64,000 bases of DNA, from assembly GCF_000384395.1 (NCBI RefSeq), contig NZ_ARWE01000001.1, forward strand, positions 806,001-870,000. Reading direction: 5' to 3'. The notes beneath the pieces were generated by a model, which ran no database searches, was not told where the DNA came from, and saw nothing but the letters and a program-made list of their open reading frames with translations. Positions 25,640 to 34,794 of the stretch are shown piece by piece. The position numbers and the translations under genes are program-made. Position 1 is the first letter of the stretch. The number at the start of each line of letters is the position of its first letter. The stretch comes from Geopsychrobacter electrodiphilus DSM 16401. Its GTDB lineage: Bacteria > Desulfobacterota > Desulfuromonadia > Desulfuromonadales > Geopsychrobacteraceae.

Positions 25640-28066
25640 TCAGGCGTCTTTAGGGGTCGCCTTTTTTGCCGGACTCTTTTTGGTGGTGGCTTTTTTCGCG
25701 ACCGTCTTCTTCGTCGCGGTCGTTTTGGCAGTGGTCTTTTTCGCGGCCGTTTTTTTGGTCACGGTCTTAGCCGCGACCGGTTTCTTATCCGGTGCGATTA
25801 ATTCCTTTTCCCAGCCACAACCCTCTTGCGGGCAGCGCTGTACGGTTCCCCAGCGCTTGGTGGTTTTGATCTCGGTCAGGGGCCAGGCGCATTTGGGGCA
25901 GGCTTCGGCCTTCGGTGGATTCCACAGCGCATACTTGCATTTGGGGTAGCGGTTGCAGGAGTAGAAGATTTTGCCAAAGCGGCTCTTCTTCTCCATCATC
26001 TCCCCCTCTTTACACTGCGGGCAGCTGATGTCGAGGGCCTTCGGTTTTTCCAGCGGCTGAATGTTCTTGCATTCAGGGTAGGCGCTGCAGCCGAGGAACT
26101 TGCCGAAGCGCCCCTGTTTGATCTGCATCTGCGCGCCACACTTCTCGCACTTCTCTTCAGAGAAGACCGGTTCTTCGGCGCTTTGGCCATCACTGGCGAG
26201 GGGTTCGGTGTGACGGCAGTCGGGGAAACCGCTACAGGCCATAAAGCGCCCGGCGCGACCCAGTTTGATGACCAACGGCTTGCCGCAGTTCGGCTCAGGG
26301 CAGAGTTGGTCGGTCTTTTCGGTGGTGACGTCGGCCTTGCTGACCTCTTTATCCTTGACCTGAAGCAGGGCAATAAAGGGTTCCCAGAACTGCTTGACCG
26401 CCGGAATCCACTGTTTTTCGCCGCGTGAGATCGCATCCAGCTCCTCTTCGAGCCCGGCGGTAAATTCATAGTCAACATATTGGCTGAAATGATCGGTCAG
26501 CAGCTTGGAGACGACCTTGCCGACATCTTCAGGGAAGAAGATACGTTTCTCAAGGCGGACATACTTGCGCGTTACCAGGGTGTTCATAATGCTGGCGTAG
26601 GTGGATGGGCGCCCGATGCCGTACTCTTCAAGCATCTTGACCAGGCTCGCTTCTGTAAAGCGTGGTGGAGGCTGGGTAAAATGCTGTTCGGGGAGCAGTT
26701 GCTGCAAGTTGAGGTTTTCCCCTTCTTCGAGGGCCGGCAGCAGACCTTCCTTGTTCTCGTCGTCCTCGTTGTCAGTCCCCTCAATATACAACGCCATGAA
26801 CCCGGCAAATCGGATGATCTGGCCGCTGGCACGGAAGCTATAGTCAGGGCCGGCGGCGATATCGACCGTGGTGGCGTCAAAGATGGCCTGGGCCATCTGG
26901 GAGGCGACGGTGCGCTTCCAGATCAGTTGATAGAGGCGCAGCTGGTCAGAGGTGAGGTAAGCCTTGAGCGATTCCGGTGTCCGCGCGACAGAGGTCGGAC
27001 GGATCGCTTCGTGGGCCTCCTGGGCATTTTTACTCTTGTTCTTGAATATCCGCGGCTCATCGAGCGCGAACTCCTTGCCGTAGAGCTTGCAGATCACCTC
27101 ATGCGCTTCACCAGTGGCAAGGGTTGAGAGCGCGACCGAGTCGGTTCGCATATAGGTGATCAGACCGTGAGTGCCGTCATCGACTGCGATCCCCTCGTAG
27201 AGCTTCTGCGCGGTCGTCATGGTCTTGCGCGCCGAGAACCCGAGCTTGCGGCTGGCTTCCTGCTGCAGTGTGCTGGTGGTAAACGGCGGGGCCGGATTCC
27301 GCTTGCGTTGCTTTTTTTCGAGCTTGGCAACCCGCCAGGCGGCGCCATGCAGATCGCTCAGAACCGATTGGGCGGATTTCTCTTCGGGAAGCGCGAACTT
27401 GTCGAGTTTTTTCCCCTCTTTACTCTGCAGATGAGCGCGGAAGGGCTCTTGGCCGCTATTGGTCAGGTCGGCTTCGATGCTCCAGTATTCGCGGGGCTCA
27501 AAAGCCTCGATTTCGGACTCGCGCTCACAGACCATGCGCAGGGCGACAGATTGCACGCGCCCGGCTGACAGGCCGTAGTGGATCTTCTTCCACAGAAAAG
27601 GGGAGAGGTTAAAGCCGACCAGATAGTCGAGGATCGAACGTGCCTGCTGGGCATCGACCATGTCGCGGGCGATAGCTCGCGGAGCAGCCATGGCGGCATC
27701 GATGGCGGACTTGGTGATCTCATGGAAAGTGACCCGGCTGACTTTGGGGTTGTCTCCCTTTTCATCAATCCCCAAAGCTTCCAGAAGGTGCCAGGCGATC
27801 GCCTCCCCTTCACGGTCAAGGTCGGTTGCGAGGATCAGTTCGGTGCTGTGCGCAACCTCTTTCTTGAGAAGATCGATGTGCTTCTGGCTTTCGGGAAGAA
27901 CATGATATTTGGGCATGAAGTCATGATCGACATCGACCGACCCCTGCTTACTCGGGAGGGCGCGTACGTGACCGTAGGACGCAAGAACTTTGTACCCTTT
28001 GCCGAGAAATTTTTCGATGGTTTTCGCCTTGGCCGGCGATTCGACGATGACCAGTGATTGGGCCAT
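25640..28066 (-). CDS. topA: DNA topoisomerase I with basic Lys/Ala tail
   Basis: An 808-residue type IA topoisomerase that relaxes negative supercoils. The Toprim domain starts LVIVESPAKAKTIEKFLG, with DREGEAIAWHLLE; the catalytic Tyr is in YMRTDSV near residue 310. Three C-terminal CX2-3C zinc-ribbon repeats (CPEPNCGKPL, CEKCGAQMQ, CPQCKEGEMM) and a fourth (CPKCAWPL) follow. After that come about 50 residues made almost only of Lys, Ala and Thr (AKKTTAKTTATKK and similar), reminiscent of histone H1-like tails, which should bind DNA. It is in the dprA-smg-topA-trmFO order. Length without the tail fits the family. Confidence 0.96.
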   Translation of the reverse strand: MAQSLVIVESPAKAKTIEKFLGKGYKVLASYGHVRALPSKQGSVDVDHDFMPKYHVLPESQKHIDLLKKEVAHSTELILATDLDREGEAIAWHLLEALGIDEKGDNPKVSRVTFHEITKSAIDAAMAAPRAIARDMVDAQQARSILDYLVGFNLSPFLWKKIHYGLSAGRVQSVALRMVCERESEIEAFEPREYWSIEADLTNSGQEPFRAHLQSKEGKKLDKFALPEEKSAQSVLSDLHGAAWRVAKLEKKQRKRNPAPPFTTSTLQQEASRKLGFSARKTMTTAQKLYEGIAVDDGTHGLITYMRTDSVALSTLATGEAHEVICKLYGKEFALDEPRIFKNKSKNAQEAHEAIRPTSVARTPESLKAYLTSDQLRLYQLIWKRTVASQMAQAIFDATTVDIAAGPDYSFRASGQIIRFAGFMALYIEGTDNEDDENKEGLLPALEEGENLNLQQLLPEQHFTQPPPRFTEASLVKMLEEYGIGRPSTYASIMNTLVTRKYVRLEKRIFFPEDVGKVVSKLLTDHFSQYVDYEFTAGLEEELDAISRGEKQWIPAVKQFWEPFIALLQVKDKEVSKADVTTEKTDQLCPEPNCGKPLVIKLGRAGRFMACSGFPDCRHTEPLASDGQSAEEPVFSEEKCEKCGAQMQIKQGRFGKFLGCSAYPECKNIQPLEKPKALDISCPQCKEGEMMEKKSRFGKIFYSCNRYPKCKYALWNPPKAEACPKCAWPLTEIKTTKRWGTVQRCPQEGCGWEKELIAPDKKPVAAKTVTKKTAAKKTTAKTTATKKTVAKKATTKKSPAKKATPKDA

Positions 28067-28144
28067 GAAACTTTCCTCTCGCCAGGGATGTATGATCCCC
28101 GGGAACGTAAAAAGGCTACGCAGTATGCAGCCTGAAGCGCTCTG

Positions 28145-28630
28145 TTAATGGTAGATGCGGGTCCAGTCTTCGGACATCATGCAATCGATCTCCCGCTGCC
28201 ACTGATTACTGTTTCTTGTCAGTAAGGCGAGGGCGGTCAGGATTTTTATCTCCTGCAGACTGACCGGTTCTTCGGCCGCGATCATGATGCGGTCAAGGAG
28301 TTCTTCTTCAATTTCATCATTAATCAGGCCGATACTGCGCAGCCGGACCAGAAAGCCCCGGGCATCGGTCTCGATCAGACGACATTCTTCAGGAGTAAAA
28401 ATGCGTGAGGTTTTTGAGGAGGAGCTGATGTCGATTTCACGCTGCAGCTTTGGTTGGGGCAGATCGAGTGCGGTAGATTCCATCCATGAAAAAGCATCAT
28501 TGATCTCCTGGGCATCAAACCCCTCGGACATCAACTCGGCGACCAGTTCCTGTTCGCTGATCTGGGCCCCTTTGGCACCCATGACATATTTGGCGATGAG
28601 ATTAACGATTGCTAGAACGCGCTCTCGCAA
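28145..28630 (-). CDS. smg: Smg/DUF494 family protein
   Basis: A 161-residue soluble, acidic protein of the Smg (DUF494) family, whose members are almost always next to dprA and topA, as here. The N-terminal MRERVLAIVNLIAKYV and RIFTPEECRLIETDARGFL segments are recognisable. Its function is unknown. It lies 71 bp after dprA and 78 bp before topA in a colinear cluster. Confidence 0.9.
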   Translation of the reverse strand: MRERVLAIVNLIAKYVMGAKGAQISEQELVAELMSEGFDAQEINDAFSWMESTALDLPQPKLQREIDISSSSKTSRIFTPEECRLIETDARGFLVRLRSIGLINDEIEEELLDRIMIAAEEPVSLQEIKILTALALLTRNSNQWQREIDCMMSEDWTRIYH

Positions 28631-28701
28631 GAGACCTCCATCGATAGTTGATTATATGCACTGAAGGGAAGTCATGGCAGATTTTAGGTCATGTAACTGG
28701 C

Positions 28702-29790
28702 CTATCGGCTGCGGATATAACGCCCGCCAGGCAGGGTCTGAACTCCTCCCCGGAGCTCTAGGTCGAGTAAAATAGCGGAAACCTCCATGGGAGTCAAGCC
28801 ACTGGCGCGGCCGAGCTCATCAGCATGTTGCGGCTCAAAATCGAGGGTTTGATAGAGCTTGAGCGTCTTCCCTTCAAGCTGTGCCATGAAGCGTTCTTCT
28901 TCTTTGCGTACTTTATTGGTAGGAAGGTCTGGCCAGAGTGACTGCAAAATATCTTCTGCTCCGGTGACGAGTTGCGCTCCTTCTTTGATGAGACGATTGG
29001 GGCCGAAGCTGGTCACATTCTTGACCCCGCCGGGAACGGCGAAGAGTTCGCGTCCCTGCTCCAGCGCAAAGTCTCCGGTGATCAGCGAACCGCTGCCAGC
29101 GGCGGCTTCGACGACGAGGACCCCGCGCGATAAGCCACTGATAATCCGGTTGCGACCCGGGAAGTGCCCGGCCAGAGGCTGTATTCCAGGCGGAAACTCG
29201 GAAACAACAGCGTTGCGTTCTAATATCATCTGGAAGAGTTTCAAGTTTTCCGGAGGGTAGACGCAATCAATGCCGCAGCCGAGGACGGCAATTGTATTCC
29301 CTTCTGCCTGTAAGGCTCCATGGTGTGCGGCGGTATCGATCCCGCGGGCGAGCCCGCTGATGATGGTGACGCCGCGCTGGGCCAGATCTGCTGAAATCTC
29401 TCTGGTCAGCTGCAGACCGGCGGCGGTAGCACGCCGCGAACCGACAATCGCAAAACCCTCGCCGACGGGGAGCGTTCCGCGCAGATAGAGGAGCGCCGGC
29501 GGATCATGAATATGGCGCAGATACGCGGGATAGTTTTCATCCCAGAAAGAGATTAACCTGACGGAGAGTTGTTTGAGGGTTGCGAGCCCTTTGAGCAGGG
29601 CGGGGTCATCTTGAGATAGAATCGAATTGGCCAGCCGTGGCGGGAGATGCGCCATGCGTACCAGTTCCTCAGGTGGAGCGGTCAGCGCCATGCGAAAGCT
29701 GCCAAAGTTTTTCTGCAACTTGAAAAGAGCGGTCCGCCCGATCCCCGGTGACATATGCAGTCGAAACAGGCTGAGTTTTTCCTGATCCAT
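28702..29790 (-). CDS. dprA: DNA-processing protein DprA
   Basis: A 362-residue DprA/Smf protein. A helix-hairpin-helix region (LHMSPGIGRTALFKL) is followed by the Rossmann-like DNA-binding fold with AIVGSRRATAAGLQL, ISGLARGIDTAAHHGAL, AAAGSGSLITGDFALEQGRELFAVPG and FGPNRLIKEGAQL; a C-terminal winged-helix segment ends the protein. It loads RecA on incoming single-stranded DNA during transformation. No other competence gene is present here. It heads the dprA-smg-topA-trmFO-maf-yggS-gph cluster. Confidence 0.95.
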   Translation of the reverse strand: MDQEKLSLFRLHMSPGIGRTALFKLQKNFGSFRMALTAPPEELVRMAHLPPRLANSILSQDDPALLKGLATLKQLSVRLISFWDENYPAYLRHIHDPPALLYLRGTLPVGEGFAIVGSRRATAAGLQLTREISADLAQRGVTIISGLARGIDTAAHHGALQAEGNTIAVLGCGIDCVYPPENLKLFQMILERNAVVSEFPPGIQPLAGHFPGRNRIISGLSRGVLVVEAAAGSGSLITGDFALEQGRELFAVPGGVKNVTSFGPNRLIKEGAQLVTGAEDILQSLWPDLPTNKVRKEEERFMAQLEGKTLKLYQTLDFEPQHADELGRASGLTPMEVSAILLDLELRGGVQTLPGGRYIRSR

Positions 29791-29826
29791 CTCCCCCTCC
29801 GTCTATGTGATTTTCAGCAATGGAAA

Positions 29827-29852
29827 AGGGATGGGGTTTTTAGCCCATCCCT
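29827..29852 (-). terminator. Hairpin terminator after the LysM gene
   Basis: AGGGATGGG (29827-29835) pairs with CCCATCCCT (29844-29852) around an 8-base loop. The minus strand continues with TTTT, and the plus strand with TCTTTTTG, so it may stop transcription both ways. It separates the LysM gene from dprA. Confidence 0.65.
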
Positions 29853-29885
29853 CTTTTTGTTTGTTTTTGTCAAATATGCGGTTAA

Positions 29886-30947
29886 CTACTCGCTGGCGGC
29901 CATCACGTGGTCACCGATATGCATTTCGGAGGTGCTTTTGAACAGCAGTGCGGCGGAACTCAAGTCGCGGGTTTTGATCACCAGTGCCGCCCCAAGAAGT
30001 GCGTCCGGGAGCTGCAACTCTTTGTGCTCTTTACCGGCCAACGCGGTTGGTTTGCGCGGCCGAGACACGTAGAGAATATTCCCGACCTGAAGGCCGGTCT
30101 TTGAGCCGAGGTCGACATAGATGATGTCATCCTGGGCCAGGGTCTGTTTGCTCTGTTGTCCCGATACGATAACCCCGTGCAGGTCGCCGTTCGCCTTTTT
30201 AAGTTCTATATCGTGGACAGGCTCAACATATTCAAAGAGTTCCGCCCCGCGTTCAATTTCACGATAGACATCGCCGATCTTGCCAACGACTGTGTTGCCG
30301 TTGATGGCGGTCACCTGAACAAATCCGAGATCGTACATCATGGTCCCGAATGGCTTTTTTGTGACGGGGTGTTTAATTTCAGGGCCGCGACTGAACAGGC
30401 TGTATGTGTCGCCGATGACAACCTGAGCCGGGTTCTCCATGTTGAGAAAGACCATGTCATTCCGGGTCAGCAATACGCGGCCATCAACCGAATCGACCAG
30501 GGTGCCGAGTGCTTTTTCATCGGTCAGGATAAATCCTTCTCCACTGGTGGTGGCTTTTAGGAATTTAACGGGTTTGTCAGGTTCTGGAGTGACGACGGAT
30601 GTTTCAGCGACAGGTTCCGGTGTCTCGACAACTGGCTTCGGCGGCTCGATCGCTGGTTCCGACTTGGGTTTTTGTGCGCCTGAATATTCAGGGATCAGTT
30701 CAATCCGACCGTTATAAAGGCGAATTTTCTGTCCTGGATAAATCAGATGCGGATTGGTGATGTCGGGATTTGCTGCCCAGAGAGTAGGCCAGTAATAGGG
30801 GTCTTTGATGAAACGTTCAGAGATACCCCACAGAGTATCCCCTTTCTTGATCGTGTAGGTGCGGGACTCTGCGGCCAGGGCAGCAATCGACGGCAGACCG
30901 ATAAGCAGGAACAGCAGTAAAAGCAAGACACGGATCTGTTTATTCAT
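29886..30947 (-). CDS. LysM peptidoglycan-binding protein
   Basis: A 353-residue exported protein: signal peptide at residues 1-26 (LLLLLFLLIGLPSIAALAAES), then one LysM domain at about 29-78 (YTIKKGDTLWGISERF, PHLIYPGQKIRLY) that binds peptidoglycan glycans. A Pro/Glu/Val-rich linker follows (about 95-130), and the remaining ~220 residues form a beta-rich region with no known enzymatic motif (VLVVDGRVLLT-like strands). It should sit in the periplasm bound to the cell wall. It follows a TPR lipoprotein gene by 34 bp, suggesting a joint envelope function. Confidence 0.88.
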   Translation of the reverse strand: MNKQIRVLLLLLFLLIGLPSIAALAAESRTYTIKKGDTLWGISERFIKDPYYWPTLWAANPDITNPHLIYPGQKIRLYNGRIELIPEYSGAQKPKSEPAIEPPKPVVETPEPVAETSVVTPEPDKPVKFLKATTSGEGFILTDEKALGTLVDSVDGRVLLTRNDMVFLNMENPAQVVIGDTYSLFSRGPEIKHPVTKKPFGTMMYDLGFVQVTAINGNTVVGKIGDVYREIERGAELFEYVEPVHDIELKKANGDLHGVIVSGQQSKQTLAQDDIIYVDLGSKTGLQVGNILYVSRPRKPTALAGKEHKELQLPDALLGAALVIKTRDLSSAALLFKSTSEMHIGDHVMAASE

Positions 30948-30981
30948 GGTCTCCTCATTTTGCCAAGAGAAAGTATTTCCA

Positions 30982-31656
30982 TCAGCGCGTATCTGTACTG
31001 CGCATCAGGCGTTTCAGCTCAGGACTTTCAGGGTAGTTTGTACTCAGCATCTGCAGCATGGCCGCGGCTTTATCTTGGTCGTTGATCTCATGATAATAGC
31101 TGACCAGACGGGCCATTGCCGCCGGAGCCTTCTGCTGTTCCGTTGGAGTGTCGATTATTTTAAGGAGCAGGGTTTCCCCATCTTTGGTTTTATGTTGGGC
31201 CAGCAATGCCTCCGCCAGCCAGTAGTTGGCATTTGCCAGATATTCATGATCGGGGAAGCGCTGAATAAAGGTTCTGAATCCACTTTCAGCCTCTGCCATC
31301 TGCCCGGTTGCAATTGCCGCGAAGGCTTCCATGTAGAGTTCGGCCGCTTCAGAGATCGGGGCCGGCTCTGTCGTAGCAATCACTTTTGGTGCCTGTAATT
31401 GTGTCGGTTCCTTGACCTGTGAGGACGGAACTGGTGTTTGCAGGGCTGGTGTAGCTGCCTGCGGCTGCAGGCTCGTTAATTGTTGAGTCAACTGCGCAAG
31501 CTGCTGGGCCTGTTGCTGCTGAACCTTGATGAGTTCGTCAATCCGCTGTTGTAACCCGTTTGAGGCTTGCGGAGTGGCGCATCCGCCCGTCTGCATCAGA
31601 AGTGCGAACAGAACCAGCATGATTGGCGAACGCAAGATTTGAAATGGTCTCTGCAT
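30982..31656 (-). CDS. TPR lipoprotein, CpoB/YbgF-like
   Basis: A 224-residue predicted lipoprotein; the lipobox-like MQTGGC gives Cys26 as the lipidated residue. A Gln-rich coiled-coil stretch (LIKVQQQQAQQLAQLTQQLTS, about 45-65) is followed by tetratricopeptide-like helices (AELYMEAFAAIATGQMAEAESGFRTF, FPDHEYLANANYWLAEALLAQ). This is the layout of CpoB (YbgF), which coordinates cell-wall and outer-membrane constriction with the Tol-Pal system, but no tol-pal genes are nearby. The LysM gene comes next downstream. Confidence 0.75.
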   Translation of the reverse strand: MQRPFQILRSPIMLVLFALLMQTGGCATPQASNGLQQRIDELIKVQQQQAQQLAQLTQQLTSLQPQAATPALQTPVPSSQVKEPTQLQAPKVIATTEPAPISEAAELYMEAFAAIATGQMAEAESGFRTFIQRFPDHEYLANANYWLAEALLAQHKTKDGETLLLKIIDTPTEQQKAPAAMARLVSYYHEINDQDKAAAMLQMLSTNYPESPELKRLMRSTDTR

Positions 31657-31803
31657 ATTAATCCGATAGGTTTTTATTAATTCGTAAAAATTATAGGGTT
31701 ATTAAGAGGTTGTCAAGTTATTCGCGTTGCAGAAGATACACCTTCTGGTCCCGACTGTGTTATTCTCGGCCCCCAAACAAACGGGATAAAAGGAACTGAC
31801 GTT

Positions 31804-33024
31804 ATGCGTGTTATTGAAAAACATCTTGAATTGCTGGTGCCGGCCGGCGATCTGGAAAAATTGAAAGTTGCTGTTCGTTTTGGTGCTGATGCCGTTTATC
31901 TGGCTGTGGATAATTTTGGTTTGCGTTCGCGCGCTGGGAATTTCAGCCTGGAAGATTTGCACGAAGCGAAACGATTGACCGCCGCAGCTGGAGTCAAAAT
32001 TTATCTGACGCTGAATGCCAGTTTGCGCGCAGAAGAGTTTACCGTCCTTGAGCAGCTGCTCGAAGAGCTGATACCGCTCGATCTGGACGCCTATATCATT
32101 GCGGATGCCGGGGTTCTGGCGACGGTGCGGCAAGTGGACCCTCAGCGGGAGATTCATCTGTCGACCCAGGCCAACACCTGTAATCCGGCCGCCGGGAAAT
32201 TCTGGCGCCAGGCCGGTGCAGGCCGGATTAATCTGGCGCGTGAGTTGACACTCGAGGATATTGCCGCCTTTCGCAGCGTGCCGGAACTGGAACTTGAGGC
32301 CTTTGTGCATGGCGCTATGTGTGTCGCCCATTCCGGGCGCTGCCTGATCTCAACCGCCCTGACCGGGCGCAGCGCCAACCGGGGTGATTGTGCCCAGCCC
32401 TGTCGCTGGAATTACCAGCTGACTGAAGAGATGCGCCCCGGGCAAGTGATGAGCGTCCAACAGGATGAGCGCGGCACCTATCTGTTTAACAGTCGTGACC
32501 TTTGTCTGGTCGAACATCTGGCGGCGTTGGCCGCTGCCGGAGTCAGCAGCTTTAAGGTTGAAGGGCGGATGAAAGGGATTTACTACGTTGCGGTCGTGAC
32601 CGATGTGTATCGTCAAGCGCTGAATCGTCTGGCGGCCGGTGACTCTCAGGTCGATCCGAATTGGCGATTAGAGTTAGAGAGCGTCAGTCATCGTCCCTAT
32701 GATACGGGTTTTTTATTCGGGACCGAAGATGCGAAAATTCATGCCGGTGATACCCATTATCAACGGAGTCATGATTTCGTCGGTCTGATCCGCCAGAATG
32801 AAGCGGGACTGTTTGTCGAAGGACGCAACCGTTTTCTTCCCGGGGAAGAGCTGGAACTGATCGGGCCGCAGATGAAACGCGCTCTGATTCGGGTAGCGGG
32901 CTTGCGTGATCTCAAAGGGGATGAGCTGCCGGTTGCCCAACCTAACTCTCAGGTCTGGCTTGACAGTTTGCCCGGTTGGGCTGAAGCCGGAGATATGCTG
33001 CGGCGCAAACTTGTGCAGAAATAA
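31804..33024 (+). CDS. Peptidase U32 family protein, TrhP (YegQ)-like
   Basis: A 406-residue U32-family protein. LLVPAGDLEKLKVAVRFGADAVYL, NFSLEDLHEA, HLSTQANTCN and EAFVHGAMCVAHSGRCLISTALTGRSANRGDCAQPCRW are family segments; the Cys-rich last part is thought to bind an iron-sulfur cluster. In E. coli the YegQ/TrhP subgroup hydroxylates tRNA uridine 34 using prephenate, and the sequence fits that subgroup better than the collagenase-like YhbU/V. It is divergent from the TPR/LysM pair and is followed by an isolated hairpin. Confidence 0.82.
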   Translation: MRVIEKHLELLVPAGDLEKLKVAVRFGADAVYLAVDNFGLRSRAGNFSLEDLHEAKRLTAAAGVKIYLTLNASLRAEEFTVLEQLLEELIPLDLDAYIIADAGVLATVRQVDPQREIHLSTQANTCNPAAGKFWRQAGAGRINLARELTLEDIAAFRSVPELELEAFVHGAMCVAHSGRCLISTALTGRSANRGDCAQPCRWNYQLTEEMRPGQVMSVQQDERGTYLFNSRDLCLVEHLAALAAAGVSSFKVEGRMKGIYYVAVVTDVYRQALNRLAAGDSQVDPNWRLELESVSHRPYDTGFLFGTEDAKIHAGDTHYQRSHDFVGLIRQNEAGLFVEGRNRFLPGEELELIGPQMKRALIRVAGLRDLKGDELPVAQPNSQVWLDSLPGWAEAGDMLRRKLVQK

Positions 33025-33043
33025 ACAGGTCGGGAATACGCAG

Positions 33044-33084
33044 AAAAAAAAGGCGCCCCAGCCAGGAGGGAAGCTGGGAGCGCC
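33044..33084 (-). terminator. Hairpin with T-run on the minus strand
   Basis: GGCGC-CCCAGC (33052-33062) pairs with GCTGGG-A-GCGCC (33073-33084, one bulged A). On the minus strand the stem is followed by eight T (33051-33044). It could end a long minus-strand transcript from trpS, running antisense to the small DUF4177 gene, or protect the U32 mRNA 3' end. Confidence 0.55.
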
Positions 33085-33453
33085 GAATGTTGTTGTTGCC
33101 TGATTGGAAGATTACCAGAACGGTCATGGTTTGGCAAGCTTATTTCTGATCTTTTTTGTCAGTTTTTTTAAGATACTGAAATAAATCAGCTAATTTTGTT
33201 TTTATTTAATTGACGACTGGAGTTTATCGTTCGTCCTGGGCTGAAAGCGGCCACGAACGCCGGAGGCTATGATAAATGTGCGAAGGAGAGGGGCGGCAAA
33301 TCTCAACCGTTAACCGCTCTCGGCGCATATGCTGATATCGCGGGCCACACCCTGATTGTAGGGGGCGATTTAAAGGCTGCTGAGTTGCAGGCTGATACGG
33401 TATCTGTGTGTTGTGCCTGACATTGTTTCTGACAAAGGTTAAGGAGTTCTTGG
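33085..33453. other. Intergenic region, 369 bp
   Basis: No gene or RNA is recognised. The first ~100 bases are AT-rich and could hold a promoter, but no clear -35/-10 pair is seen. Confidence 0.4.
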
Positions 33454-33636
33454 ATGCTGTACAAAGTTGTCGAAACCAGTGAAGTGACCGATCACAGTCT
33501 TGAGGTCCTGGTGAATCAGTGGACCGCCGAGGGCTGGCATTTTGATTCTCTGCAATTTGCCATGCGCGAAGGGAATCGCCGCCCGGGGATGGTTTTTATT
33601 TTCTTCACCCGGGACGACGATAGGTCTGATCAATAA
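33454..33636 (+). CDS. DUF4177 domain protein (60 residues)
   Basis: A 60-residue protein that fits the DUF4177 family: MLYKVVETSEV at the start, LEVLVNQWTAEGWHFDSLQF in the middle and an FIFF strand near the end. Members are small beta-alpha-beta proteins of unknown function. AAGGAG before the ATG supports translation. It is convergent with trpS and overlaps its last codons by 7 bp. Confidence 0.8.
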   Translation: MLYKVVETSEVTDHSLEVLVNQWTAEGWHFDSLQFAMREGNRRPGMVFIFFTRDDDRSDQ

Positions 33637-34595
33637 ATCAACCCACCTTTTTTACGCACTTTGCGCATGGTCTTAAGTGCCACACGCCGCGCTTTTTCTG
33701 CGCCCAGCGCCAGGGTTTCACGCAATTCCTCTGGCTTGGCCAGCAACTCTTCCCGTTTTGCACTGAAGGGCGCGAAGAAGTCGCGAATGACCTCGAACAG
33801 TTCCTGCTTCACATCCCCGTAGCGCAGGCCCGGGGTCAGATAGCGCTGTTTCAGATTTTCACGACCGGCAACATCGAGAAACAGACTGTAGATCTGGAAA
33901 ATATTGCAGGTCTCCGGATTTTTCGCCTCTTCGACCGGGGTCGCATCTGTGACGATCCGCATCACCTGCTTGCGCAGCGCCTTGTCCTCCTGAAACAGAT
34001 CGATGGTGTTACCGTAGCTCTTGCTCATCTTGCGCCCGTCGAGACCCGGCACCGTTGCGACATCGTCATCAATATCCGGTTCGGGGACGGTGAATATTTC
34101 GCCATATTCGTTGTTGTACTTGATCGCGATATCGCGTGCGACCTCCAGGTGCTGCTTCTGGTCCTTGCCGACCGGCACCTTGTCGCTCTGAAACATCAGA
34201 ATATCTGCCGCCATTAAAACCGGATAGGCGAAGAGGCCATGATTCGGTTTGATCCCCTGCGCGACCTTGTCCTTATAGCTGTGACAGCGCTCCAGCAGGC
34301 CCATCGGGGTAAAATTCGAGAGCATCCAGGTTAATTCCTGGACCTCGGGCAGATCGGACTGAACCCAGAAGACACTCTTCTCCGGGTCGAGTCCCAGCGC
34401 CAGAAAGCTGGCCGCCGCCTCCAGCGTCCCCTTGGCCAGCGCCTTGCCATCAATCAGCGAGGTCTGGGCATGGTAGTTGGCAATGAAGCAGAAAAGTTCT
34501 TCCTGCTCCTGATAGGCGATCATTTTCTGCATCATGCCGAAATAATTGCCGAGATGCAGGGCGCCCGAAGGCTGAATGCCTGAGAGTATGCGCAT
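33630..34595 (-). CDS. trpS: Tryptophanyl-tRNA synthetase
   Basis: A 321-residue class I aminoacyl-tRNA synthetase that charges tRNA-Trp. The HIGH-type motif is PSGALHLGNYFG near residue 10 and the KMSKS motif is GRKMSKSYGNT near 190. LSNFTPMGLLERCHSYKDK and the C-terminal RKKGGLIY are typical of bacterial TrpRS. It is divergent from a TrpXYZ-like transporter 199 bp away, which would be a sensible partnership. Only the 3' end touches the DUF4177 gene. Confidence 0.95.
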   Translation of the reverse strand: MRILSGIQPSGALHLGNYFGMMQKMIAYQEQEELFCFIANYHAQTSLIDGKALAKGTLEAAASFLALGLDPEKSVFWVQSDLPEVQELTWMLSNFTPMGLLERCHSYKDKVAQGIKPNHGLFAYPVLMAADILMFQSDKVPVGKDQKQHLEVARDIAIKYNNEYGEIFTVPEPDIDDDVATVPGLDGRKMSKSYGNTIDLFQEDKALRKQVMRIVTDATPVEEAKNPETCNIFQIYSLFLDVAGRENLKQRYLTPGLRYGDVKQELFEVIRDFFAPFSAKREELLAKPEELRETLALGAEKARRVALKTMRKVRKKGGLIY

Positions 34596-34692
34596 GTTCT
34601 AAGACTCCAGAAGAGGGAGGAAAAGGATCAATTCGCAGCGAATCTAGCAGAAGCGGCGAAGAAGCGTCAACCGGCTTGAATGCGTGATTTCC

Positions 34693-34751
34693 GGAGAAGT
34701 TCTCCCTGATGTAACAGTTTCTTGACCTTTGCACTTCCTGACAGCTAAATT
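34693..34751 (+). promoter_or_regulatory. Candidate promoter and dyad for the trpXYZ-like operon
   Basis: TTGACC (34722-34727) and TAAATT (34746-34751) are 18 bp apart, about 45 bp before the start codon. Just upstream GGAGAA (34693-34698) and TTCTCC (34700-34705) make a perfect dyad around one G, a possible operator. I see no T-box or known Trp leader peptide. Confidence 0.4.
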
Positions 34752-34794
34752 GGCGATCCAAAGAATGCACTGACCTATTTAAAAGGAGCATGGG

